A stretch of 64,000 nt of DNA from Pelobates cultripes (lineage: Eukaryota; Chordata; Amphibia; Anura; Pelobatidae), in assembly GCA_933207985.1 (NCBI GenBank), contig OW240914.1:290428601-290492600 (forward strand). Reading direction: 5' to 3'. How positions within the stretch are numbered: the first letter of the stretch is position 1; each line of letters opens with the position of its first letter. Positions 11,831 to 22,132 of the stretch are shown here, piece after piece. The notes under the pieces were generated by a model. The model worked only from the letters and a program-made list of their open reading frames with translations, was not told where the DNA came from and made no database searches. The position numbers and the translations under genes are program-made.

Positions 11831-12792
11831 AAATTAGGTTCAGACAGGTAAGCTCTAACCATTTCAGAGACACAATTCTCCTTGTGGCTGCTTGGTGCTT
11901 TACCTGAGCCCCATTAACCAACACCATTAAAACAAAACGTAACTGTTCCACTCTGCTGTCTTAGCAGTTATGCTGCAGGCACTCCTGCTGGTAGACAATG
12001 CAAACATGGTGTGTTTAATACGCACATCTACATCAACCAGTATGCCTCTCTTTCTGCAAATCACAGGCCTTAATATCTTCCCCTCCAGTATATCAGGCTG
12101 TTGGATCAGAATGCCACTTGGCTATTAATGTTAGGTTAACACGGCGAAGCTAGCATCTGTTTGGCATTAGCTAGGGTTGGATTAACTAGCAATAGCTAGG
12201 TTAGTGCAACGTAGGATAGTTAAGGTTAGATTTCGAGTTAGCTGGGGTTAGGATGCAGGTTAAAGCTAGTGTTTAGGGTTTTTTATAGTAATTACATCAC
12301 AGAAGGTTTGGTTAAAGCATGCATGGGGATATAAATGTAGTTCAATACAATTTTAAAGGGGATTACAATATACATTAAAATTCATAATACAATACGTTCA
12401 GGGCATTTCTAATATGACCCAGTCGGGATTATTTACTAAACTGAGAATTCAGTGTAAATTCAAACTGAATTTTACATTTAAGGCCAAAGTGACTGAACTG
12501 GAAGCAGAGCTGGCTTAGAGAATTTTTCCTGGTCAGCTATTTTTACCTTGAATTTTAAATTCTTTTTGATGTCACTTTTTTATTTCTGCTTTTAATGAAC
12601 AACCCTGTAGACATAGAACTGAGTATATGCTTATCTGGGCATTTTGAAATTGCAGAAAAGTGCTCTAGTTTAATGTTTTCCTATAATTTTACAAATCCTG
12701 TGTGATCCGTATATTATCTTGTGATTTTCTCTTTACAGGAGGCAGACATCACTAAAGCCTCTAATAGGATAGGAGTGGGTAACATTGCATCC
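11831..12792. other. No gene; palindromic TTATTTACTAAA repeat at about 12430-12600
   Basis: No reading frame of note. From 12430 the sequence TTATTTACTAAACTGAGAAT opens a foldback repeat similar to 39271-39433. The rest is unassigned. Confidence 0.4.
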
Positions 12793-12872
12793 TTAACCCC
12801 TTAAGGACACATGACATGTGTGACATGTCATTATTCCCTTTTATTCCAGAAGTTTGGTCCTTAAGGGGTTAA
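12793..12872. mobile_element. Very short TTAA MITE (72 bp)
   Basis: TTAA 12793-12796 and 12869-12872 flank a 72-bp core. Its ends are CCCCTTAAGGACA and GGTCCTTAAGGGG, a nearly perfect inverted repeat. The ends match element A and the copy starting at 55044, so this may be a minimal deletion product of that family. Confidence 0.7.
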
Positions 12873-13066
12873 AAGTACAGGCACTCAATGAAGTAGTCTG
12901 GGTTTCAGGTCCCTGTAGTTTTTAACCCTGCAACTGAAAACATTGGCTTTCCAAGGTCACACAGAAACTGCAAAAATTATGATTGCAGGGTTAAGTGTAT
13001 AGGGTCACTGCACCCAGACCACTTCAGTGAGCTGAAGTAGTCTGGATGCCTATAGTGTCCCTTTAA
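12869..13066. mobile_element. Palindromic TTAA MITE abutting the previous one
   Basis: It starts after the shared TTAA at 12869 and ends CTATAGTGTCCCTTTAA at 13066. The right end contains the hairpin GACCACTTCAGTGAGCTGAA-type arms. The left end keeps AATGAAGTAGTCTGG, the matching arm, but its outermost bases differ from the family consensus. Confidence 0.65.
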
Positions 13067-13768
13067 ACTTGGTTATTTCAATCAGATGCTGCTCATAAAG
13101 ACCTTTTGATTTACGCAGTGCTGTGTTTTGCCATGCATCTGCACTAGCCTTCTAATTTTGATGATCTCAGCCATGCAGGCAGGGCAGGTTTATTTGGGGG
13201 AGCAAACGCATGTACTATACAATTAGGAATATGTGTCTGTATTAATAACGCTATATAACGCTATAGTGTTTATGTGCTATACTGTACTATATCTACAATA
13301 CTATAGATTTAAATTGTTTATATTTTATATTTGACAATTAATTCCCAATTCTATCCACAACATACTGATGGAATATTGGGAGCTCTATTAAATAGAAAAG
13401 AATCAATGAAGGGGAGAGTTAAATCACAATAAGTCAGATTATTTTATGGTTTTACTAGTAGTAGTGTTTCTGTGTTTCCATAATATTGCTATTTCTGCAG
13501 TTTTGCACAAAATCAATCATTTATATGTGCCATTATGCACCCCATCCCTACTCTCAGCTGATGAGAAAGTTGGATGTTGCCACTGGCCATAGAGGACCTT
13601 TGGCACGTGACGAGGATCTGAGTAAGAGGGCAAACCATTTAAAAACAGTCCTGGCATTATAACCACTAAAGTGGTCTGTAGTGATTATGGTGTTTCGCAT
13701 AACCTTTAACCATTCATTGCAATTCATAGATATATTTTTACAAAACCTTTATAGATGGAACATAAAAG

Positions 13769-15186
13769 TTAAAGGGACATTATAGTCACCAGAACAACTA
13801 CAGCTTATGGTATTTGTTCTGGCGAGTAGAATCATTACCTTCAGGCTTTTTGCTGTAAACAGTGTCTTTTCAGAGAAAATGCAGTGTTTACATTACAGCC
13901 TAGTGATAACGTCACTGGCCACTCCTCAGATGGCTGTTAGAGATCCTTCCTGGGTCCTGGCTGCCTAAAATGCATCCAAACATTCAGTGTCTCCTCCCTC
14001 TGCATGCAGACACTGAATTTTCCTCATAGAGATTAATTGATTCAATTCATCTCTATGAGGAGATGCTGATTGGCCAGGGCTGTGTTTTAATCATGCTGGC
14101 TCTGCCCCTGATCTGCCTCTTTGTCAGTCTCAGCCAATCCTATGGTTGAAGCATTGTGATTGGATCAGGCCAAAGACATATAATACCTAGACGCCGTATT
14201 AACCGCTACTTCCTATTGGTGCTAATGAGCCGCAGGGCCACCATCTTGGATCGGTCACTCACTAGAATACAGGACACAATAGACATATAGGTTTGGCGTA
14301 TTTTAACTTTAACCAGACCCCATGTAATAATACAAAGCACCATCCAATACATAGACAATAACCAGATCCCATGTAATAATATAAAGTACTGTCTCAATAC
14401 AGACACAATGACTAGATAACATGTAATAATATAAAGTACTGTCTTAATACAAAGTAAATCACATAATACAAGTACTGTTCCATGCATGCACATTTAAATT
14501 AAATAAATTTAATAAAACAAAGTGCTGTCCAAAGAAGATAACTTGACGATATTACATACAGTAACAGAGTGTAATATTATACTACAAATATCTCTAAATG
14601 CAGAATACTGCTATAAAGTGACGGTACACCTTACAGGATCACTGTGAGAGGAGAGATAGATAGATATATATTACACACAGCTAGGTAGGTAACCAGGACT
14701 GTCGCTGGCTGTAACACGTTAAAGAAAATGTTACGCAAATGTTAAATAAGTTTAATGGATTTTCTGTTTTAAATCCCTGCACCTACCTGGTTCCCAAGGT
14801 GCTTTGTAGAGCGGTAGCAAAATCACAAGCAAACAGGCTGCTGGCAAAGAGACGAATCTGATCTGCCGGGTACCATAGACATATGTATGTCTATGCCGGG
14901 TACAACCGGCCCAAAATGGCGCCCTCATTTCTCGCACCACAGCGGTCAATGCAGCGTCTAGGTATTATATGTCTATGGGATCAGGCTACCACTTCTGGTG
15001 ATGTCAGCAGACTGCTTGTTTTTTTTGAGGCAAACAGCATGCAGATCTACATCTCCTGGCTTGAATACAGTAAGATTTTGCTATATTTATGGAGGCATGA
15101 GAGGTCCAGGGGGGCTGGATGGTGTTTTTAATGCTATAGGGTCAGGAATACATGTTTGTGTTCCTGACCCTATAGTGATCCTTTAA
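13769..15186. mobile_element. TTAA-flanked MITE, family AAAGGGACACTATAG, split by another insertion
   Basis: TTAA 13769-13772 and 15183-15186 flank ends AAAGGGACATTATAGTCACC and GACCCTATAGTGATCCTT. Its body (ATCATTACCTTCAGGC, AGAGAAAATGCAGTG, CTCTGCCCCTGA) matches 43541-44106 closely. Removing the nested 14171-14977 element plus one duplication leaves about 600 bp, similar to the intact relative. Confidence 0.8.
14171..14977. mobile_element. 807-bp transposon with 9-bp target duplication
   Basis: The ends are CAAAGACATATAATACCTAG and CTAGGTATTATATGTCTATG, inverted repeats with one mismatch over 20 bp that extend inward (GACGC and ACCGC blocks). GGATCAGGC lies on both sides (14162-14170 and 14978-14986), a perfect 9-bp duplication. 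The relative at 43541-44106 lacks the insertion. No long reading frame is present. A small internal palindrome (ATAGACATATGTATGTCTAT) lies at about 14875-14894. Nine-bp duplications suggest a Mutator-type superfamily, but this is inference. Confidence 0.8.
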
Positions 15187-17960
15187 GCCTGTTATTATTC
15201 TCTTCTTAATGTGCTCTGGGTTTTATTCAATAAACTAGCCAAATAAATAAACCAGAAATATACAAAAAATTTTTGTAGTATTAACTTTTTTTTTGCTCTA
15301 ATATTTTCAGTTCCTTTGCCTTTTCCTCACAATTCTCAGTCTAGTAAATAAACCTCAAAGCATTCATTGGATGTTCATTTTACTCTTACTATAACCATCT
15401 ATATTATTATTGACAGTGAATTTAAATCCCATTAGAATCAGATGGCTAATACGTGTTCCGTGTCACCTGCTGCAGTTCTTTTGAGTTCTCAAATGACACC
15501 CTTCTATTTACCTATCCATATCATAAGCACATACATGTTAAAAAAAGCCTCCAGGCTCTAACATCCTATCATTATCTTTCTGTTAAAGCTGTCATTTATA
15601 GAAAACGCTGTTCTCCTCTTGTATCTTAGTTCTCGCAGGAGAGCACTCAACAACCACTTGATAGGACGGAGTGCATTAGCCCCTGCACATTGGTTGTTTT
15701 GGTCCAGCGTACTTTCTTTCCATAATCAGTCTTGTTTACTTTCCTGACAGAGCAAGAGGATTGCATGCTTCTTACAGACGTCAGTATTGGCAACAATTTT
15801 TTTTTTTTCGTTGTTCAAAAGTCTCTTGCTCTCTGCACTTTTGTTCGCTCCTGTCCTGATGTTCACAAACCAGTCTGCTCTTACCTGTACCGTTTGCCAT
15901 CCAAAATGTTTTCGGAGCCGGAGAGAAAGGTAAAAAGATATAAATCTGAATTGTTCATATTGTGCACCTTTTTTTCGCACTACTTCCTGGTCTATAATAG
16001 GAGCAGGGTATTAGTTGAACAGTATTGTCTGTTAATGTACTGCTGTTTTTGTTTTGTTTATTTTACTGTGCCTTAAGTTTGTCTACACTTACTACACCTG
16101 GGTAAGTTGGAGTTTTTTTTAATTCTTTACTAAACCGTGAATTATGATGAACTGAAAACCGAATTCTAAGAGTAAGGCTGAAATAGTTTCTATGCAAAAA
16201 TGCATTTATTTTGAAGCATTGGCTATTTTAGGATTATATATATATATTTTTTTTTATTGAGTTTTCCTGTCGCTACTTGGAAATGAAAGGTCTGAAGTTA
16301 CAATTAAGGAGCCTCCAAATAAAACAGGTTAACTTTGATAAATCTCTAGGCTCTTGTTTCATGCCGGCTGAGGATCATGTGCGATGCAGTTCAAACACCT
16401 ATAGAAATAAAAGAAACTGCAGCGTCAACTAACCCTCCTACTCTATGTCCTTAATAGGCACATAAAATTATACTGTACATACTGCAATGCATACGTTAGC
16501 CTTGAAGCAAGATAGTTATTTTATAAGTTATTTCCACGTCACCTGTGGCAGATGGAATCACTTCCCCAATGTCAATTTTTTGGTAAACTTTTGCTTTAAT
16601 AATTACAGTTTTATATAGGATGGGTAGAATGGATTCTAACTGAATTCCCTGGCCAGTTTAATACAAAAACAATAGTTTCAGAGCTGTCGTAGTCAGTCAG
16701 GGGCTGCAAAACCAAGCCCCTGGTTTGGCAGCCACGGCTAATTTGTGGCACACGGCGTGAAGTGGTGTGCACATGCCTGTAGCCTCTGATCAGCTGACAC
16801 ATCTGTCAGTATAAACAGAACTATATCCTGCCAAGACTTCTGCATCTGGAAGACTGCTTTGGGCTTTTAACTTCTCCCTCTATGTTATAAACCAAGACAA
16901 CAAAATCAAAACATTTCCTTTCGCAAAATAATGCCATCATAAAAGTCAACTCAACGGAAAACAAGTCAGGGAGAATGTGTCAGGCTGCTCATAAAAAGTC
17001 CAACAAATATTCAAATATTCTATATCTAAATAGATTGTGTTGCTTCATGTGCTAATACAATATTTTAGAATACTGGCATAGAGTCTTTATGGGCCAGACA
17101 GTGATAACAGAATGTAGTAGCACGGTATGAAATATTATTGGTCTTTGATGGGTTAAGAGAACATATTATAAGAGATGTAATATCGCTGCTATATATGTAG
17201 TGTTCTACTATTAATAGTTTTCACTCCCGCAAAACCTTTATTTCCTTGTAGATCTAATTTCTACTATTTTGTCTCTTGAGATGTGTTTTTGCAGTCAGTA
17301 GCAAGAAGTTCACTGGTGCTATTAATCACTCGTTAATTGAGCTGTAGTTTCTATTTATAAACACTTTTCGTTGTTTGTTTTTTTATTACAGAAGACAAGT
17401 TAATACTGAGGAAACATTCACTCAACAAGGGTTAGGGAGATCAAGTTTGTCATATTATAGCTAATTGGGTCTATATTTATAGGAAAGCAGGATTCTACAT
17501 CTCTAAATCCAAAATTCCAAAACGTTCCTTTCCACGAGGTTATAAATATTTGTATTCTTATTATTTTGAAATATAAATACAATACACTCTTTCACTTAAT
17601 TACCAATGTATTGTAGTGGGTACAATAAGTGGACTCAATGGAAAATGCATGTGAATTCTTTAGAAATTGGTTTACATGTTGTGAGCTTTAAAGGGACACA
17701 CCAGTCCCCTAAACTGAGTTCTTTATGGATTAACTGCATTTCATCTCTGGCTTGTTTCATAGACGTGCCCATTTCAAGAGAAATCAGCACATTACAAATC
17801 TCCTGTTATGCAGACAGCTGTAAAGGTTTTTGAACTAGTTCAAATGAGAAGTGAGCACCATTTTGTTTCAATGCTTCTCTTTGAGAAGCATCTGATTAGA
17901 CACATCTCATCAGTAATAATGGCTTTGCGGGAGGAGGGAATCAGAGCTGCTGTGAGAAGC
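15187..17960. other. No gene recognised
   Basis: AT-rich sequence with repeat fragments. A 114-codon frame (15732-16076) lacks recognisable homology and runs through a poly-T stretch. A TTAA-family left end (TTTAAAGGGACACACCAG) begins near 17692. A short ATG-started segment with a possible donor site lies at 15906-15929 and is discussed as a weak candidate first exon. Confidence 0.4.
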
Positions 17961-18355
17961 AGGGTCAGACTGGGAAAACATTTTCAAGGATTTATCACCA
18001 GGGAATCTTATGGACAGAGCTCTGCTGAAGAGCTCTCACATAGGGAAAATGCCCTATTTTTGTTTTACACAGCGCATGCAAATTTAATGACACGGTTGCG
18101 CAGTGTTTACAGGTGAATTGTCTCTGGTGTCCCCATAAGAAGAATTCCAGAGGACAAAAGTAGGACAGGCCGGTACAGAGTGTTGAGCTTGTGTTGGGAG
18201 GTTGTCTGTGGGACTGCATTTGTGTAGAGACAGCTGTTTGTGGTGTAGTATGCGTAAAGGGGCATTTTTAGTGGTGTATTATGTGTTGAAAGGGCTGTAG
18301 TTTGAATTTGTGTCCACACATAACGTGTGTAAAGGGTGTGTCTATTGGTTGTAGA

Positions 18356-18357
<2 letters not shown>

Positions 18358-18394
<37 letters not shown>
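18358..18394. repeat. (TG)n microsatellite
   Basis: Uninterrupted TG dinucleotide run of about 17 units. Confidence 0.9.
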
Positions 18395-18441
18395 TAGAGG
18401 GTGTAGTGTATTTGTCCATGGAATGTAGTGTGTGCCTAGGG

Positions 18442-19867
18442 CAGTGATGGCGAACCTATGGCACGCGTGCCACAGGTGGCACGCCAGGCCCTCTCTGTCG
18501 GCACGCGGCCACAGGTTCGCCATCAATGCAGAGTAGGCACCTGCCTGCCCGAAACGGCAGGCGCCTACTCTGCTTCCGGGTCGGGAGGCAGGGGGAGGGA
18601 TCTGTGATGCAGCTCCCCTGTCCTCCCGCGCGATGCTGTGTGGAGCATTGCCGCACGTTACCATGGCAACGCTCCACATAGCATTGCACGGCAGGACAGG
18701 GGAGCTGCATCACAGATCCCTCCCCCTGCAGTGCTTACCATCACCGGACCACCAGGGATGGCTGTGTGTCCCCCCCCCCCACTTCATTAAAGGTAAGAAG
18801 GAGGGAGGGGGGGTATACTGACACAGCACCCTTACCCCCCCAGCACTACCCTTACCCCCCCCAGCAGTACCCTTACCCCCCAGTACCCCCCAGCAGTACC
18901 CCCACACCCCCCAGCAGTACCCCCACCCCACCCCAGCAGTACCCTCTACTCCCCCAGCAGTACCCCCCCAGCAGTACCCCTACCCTACCCCCAGCAGTAC
19001 CCCCACCCCCCAGCAGTACCCCTGCCCCCACACACACAGTACCTCTACCCCCACACAGTGTACCCCACCCTCCAGCAGCACCCCACCCCCAAGAGCACCC
19101 CTTACACATACAACACACAGCACCCCCCACACATACACAGCACCCCACACACACACACACACAGCACCCCACAACACACACACAGCACCCCCACACAAAC
19201 ACACACAGCACCCCCACACCCCCACACACACAGCACCCCCCACACACACACACACACAGCACACACACACACACACAACCCACACACACACACACAGCAC
19301 CCCTCACATACAACACTCACACACATACGCACCCCCCCACACACACACAGCACCCCCCCACCTCAATGCAGTATGTGTGTATTCAGCAGTGTGTGTGTGT
19401 GTGTTTGTATTCAGCAGTCTGTGTGTGTGTGTGTGTGTATTCAGCAGTCTGTGTGTGTTTGCGTGTACTCAGCGGACTGTGTGTGTGTACTCAGCAGTCT
19501 GTGTGTGTGTGTACTCAGCAGTCTGTGTGTGTGTGTGTGTGTGTACTCAGCAGTCTGTGTGTTTGTATTCAGCAGACTGTGTGTATGTATTCAGCAGTCT
19601 GTGTGTGTATGTATTGCTTTTGTTGGAGATACTAATAAATATAAGCTTAATTTTATCTATTTATATCATTATTTAAAATTTGTATCATTGAACTCTCTGT
19701 GTTCTTTTAAAACTAAAGTTATTAGTTCGGACAACAGTACGAGTTGTTTTTTCTAAACTTAAACCTCAGTATTTGGGTTTAATTGCCGTGTTGGCACTTT
19801 AAGGAGAAAAAAAGTTGGCATGTATTGCGGTTTGGGCACTCGGGCTCAAAAAGGTTCGCCATCACTG
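18442..19867. mobile_element. hAT transposon, Buster-type target, non-autonomous
   Basis: It starts CAGTGATGGCGAACCTATGG and ends AGGTTCGCCATCACTG, terminal inverted repeats of 16 bp. Perfect 8-bp duplications GCCTAGGG flank it (18434-18441 and 19868-19875), fitting nnnTAnnn. Inside are an inverted GC-rich block (18590-18725), a C-rich CAGTACCCC array, a CA-rich array and a TG-rich array. The 289-codon plus-strand frame and the minus-strand frames are translations of these arrays. Confidence 0.9.
18820..19615. repeat. Compound minisatellite: CAGCAGTACCCC, then CA-rich, then TG-rich
   Basis: From 18820 to about 19090 the units are CCCCCAGCAGTACC variants. From about 19090 to 19370 they are ACACACACAGCACCCC. 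From 19372 to 19615 they are GTGTGTGTACTCAGCAGTCT. The three blocks share the CAGCA core in one orientation or the other, suggesting one origin with strand switches. Confidence 0.85.
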
Positions 19868-20561
19868 GCCTAGGGGAATCTCTGCGTTAGCATAGGGCCT
19901 GTAGTATAACATGTACAAAGATTGTATGGTGCATAAATGTGTATTGGAGCCATAATGTGCATGTAAATGAATAGAGGCTGTTGTGAGTGTGTTCATTAGG
20001 AGCTCTTGTGTGGGCTGTTTGTGTATGTACAGGAGCTGAAGTGTCTGGGTATGTATAGGGGCTGTAATATGTGTGTTGTGATGCATAGGGGCTGGAGGGT
20101 GAGAAAGAAGAGCATTTAGATACGTATTTTTAAAAAAAAATATCCCCTCTTTTGTTAGCTTTGGCCCAGGGAAGCGGGGACACCCTGGTGGTCCAGTGGG
20201 CTGAGTGCTGACAGGAGCTCATGAGAGCAATGCACTTTGTCCACACCAGCCTGAAGTGTAAACCAGATACTCCCTGCACAACTCTGCCTCTGTGTGCAAC
20301 GCGCCGGTGATGGAGATCTGTTATCTCCCTACTGGCCCATGAAGGGACTGATCATAGGACTTCCAGCCTTGGATTGAATGGGCAGGAATATGCTTTAAAC
20401 TCTCTGGCCAGCCTTGGCACATGGCCATTGTGGCCCACCGGGCCAAAAAGGTTTACTGGAACTGGAATTACGTTAGTATAATTGATTTTTAATTGCTTTT
20501 TATACCTAAGTGAGTGGAGCTAGTAATGTACACTCCAATAAATAAAAGAAAAAAGATTATA

Positions 20562-22132
20562 CACTGCTCATAAAAACAAAGGGAACACTTAAACAACACA
20601 ATGCAACTCCAAGTCAATCACACTTCTGTGAAATCAAACTGTCCACTTAGGAAGCAACACTGAGTGACAATCAATTTCACATACTGTTGTGCAAATGGGA
20701 TAGACAACAGGTGGAAATTATAGGCAATTAGCAAGACACCCCCAATAAAGGAGTGGTTCTGCAGGTGGTGACCACAGACCACTTCTCAGTTCCTATACTT
20801 CCTGGCTGATGTTTTGGTCACTTTTGAATGCTGGCGGTGCTTTCACTCTAGTGGTAGCATGAGACGGAATCTACAACCCACACAAGTGGCTCAGGTAGTG
20901 CACCTCATCCAGGATGGCACATCAATGCGAGCTGTGGCAAGAAGGTTTGCTGTGTCTGTCTGCGTAGTGTCCGGATCATGGAGGCGCTACCAGGAGACAG
21001 GCCAGTACATCAGGAGACATGGAGGAGGCCGTAGGAGGGCAACAACCCAGCAGCAGGACTGCTACCTCCGCCTTTGTGCAAGGAGGAACAGGAGGAGCAC
21101 TGCCAGAGTCCTGCAAAATGACCTCCAGCAGGCCACAAATGTGCATGTGTCTGCTCAAGCAGTCAGAAACAGACTCCATGAGGGTGGTATGAGGGCCCGA
21201 CGTCCACAGGTGAGGGTTGTGCTTACAGCCCAACACCGTGCAGGACGTTTGGCATTTGCCAGAGAACACCAAGATTGGCAAATTCACCACTGGCACCCTG
21301 TGCTCTTCACAGATGAAAGCAGGTTCACACTGAGCACATGTGACAGACATGACAGAGTCGGGAGACGCCGTGGAGAACGTTCTGCTGCCTGCAACATCCT
21401 CCAGCATGACTGGTTTGGCAGTGGGTCAGTAATGGTGTGGGGTGTCATTTCTTTGGGGGCCGCACAGCCCTCCATCTGCTCGCCAGAGGTAGCCTGACTG
21501 CAATTAGGTACCGAGATGAGATCCTCAGACCCCTTGTGAGACCATATGCTGGTGTGGTTGGCCCTGTGTTCCTCCTAATGCAAGACAATGCTAGACCTCA
21601 TGTGGCTGGAGTGTGTCAGCAGTTCCTGCAAGACGAAGGCATTGATACTATGGACTGACCCGCCCGTTCCCCAGACCGGAATCCAATTGAGCAAATCTGG
21701 GACATCATGTCTCGCTCCATCCACCACCGTCACGTTGCACCACAGACTGTCCAGGAGTTGGCAGATGCTTTAGTCCAGGTCTGGGAGGAGATCCCCCAGG
21801 AGACCATCCGCCACCTCATCAGGAGCATGCACAGGGAGGTCATACAGGCACATGGAGGCCACACACACTACTGAGCCTCATTTTGACTTGTTTTAAGGAC
21901 ATTACATCAAAGTTGGATCAGCCTGTAGTGTGTTTTTCCACTTTCATTTTGAGTGTGACTCCAAATCCAGACCTCCATGGGTTGAAAAATTTGATTTCCA
22001 TTGTTTTATTTTTGTGTGATTTTGTTGTCAGCACATTCAACTATGTAAAGAACAAAGTATTTCAGAAGAATATTTAATTCATTCAGATCTAGGATGTGTT
22101 ATTTTTGTGTTCCCTTTATTTTTTGAGCAATG
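20562..22132 (+). mobile_element. Tc1-like transposon A, full length, inactive
   Basis: The element is 1571 bp, flanked by TA (20560-20561 and 22133-22134). Its inverted ends begin CACTGCTCATAAAAACAAAG and, on the other strand, CATTGCTCAAAAAATAAAGG. It contains one transposase gene with two visible lesions. It appears to have landed in a small foldback, since ACACTCCAATA lies just left and CAATTGGAGTGT just right. Confidence 0.9.
20859..21874 (+). pseudogene. Tc1-type transposase (DD34E), two disabling lesions
   Basis: The product would be a cut-and-paste DNA transposase that binds the element ends. The chosen start is the ATG at 20859 ([14 protein letters not shown]), where the paired-like helix-turn-helix region begins; an upstream in-frame ATG at 20814 adds 15 unrelated residues. 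The N-terminal part has a helix-turn-helix ([10 protein letters not shown]) and a GGGRRR basic segment. Catalytic aspartates lie in FTDES and MQDNARPH and the glutamate in NPIE, 34 residues after the second aspartate. The reading frame changes at the G run 21455-21459, consistent with loss of one G relative to relatives of this family. A TGA at 21656-21658 follows the GIDTMD segment, at a place where tryptophan is usual. The tail ends at TGA 21872-21874. Length without lesions, about 338 codons, is normal for Tc1. Confidence 0.9.

Larger units (their letters stand above)
17961..20463. mobile_element. Possible diverged hAT copy, related to 4702-6637
   Basis: CAGGGTCAGACTGG at about 17963 resembles the CAGGCCCGGACTGG terminus. 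Near 20420-20445 the complement carries GGCCCGGTGGGCC and a GGCCA-rich segment like 4735-4765. The opposite terminus has decayed and no target duplication is seen, so limits are uncertain. The Buster-type hAT at 18442-19867 lies inside it. Confidence 0.3.

Noticed and set aside
15732..16076. 114-codon plus-strand frame
   Set aside because: It crosses a poly-T run translated as phenylalanines and has no recognisable domain.
18766..19756. Long plus-strand reading frames (289 and 232 codons), proline/threonine/histidine- and cysteine/valine-rich
   Set aside because: They are translations of CA, TG and C-rich minisatellites inside a hAT, and open frames exist on both strands at once.
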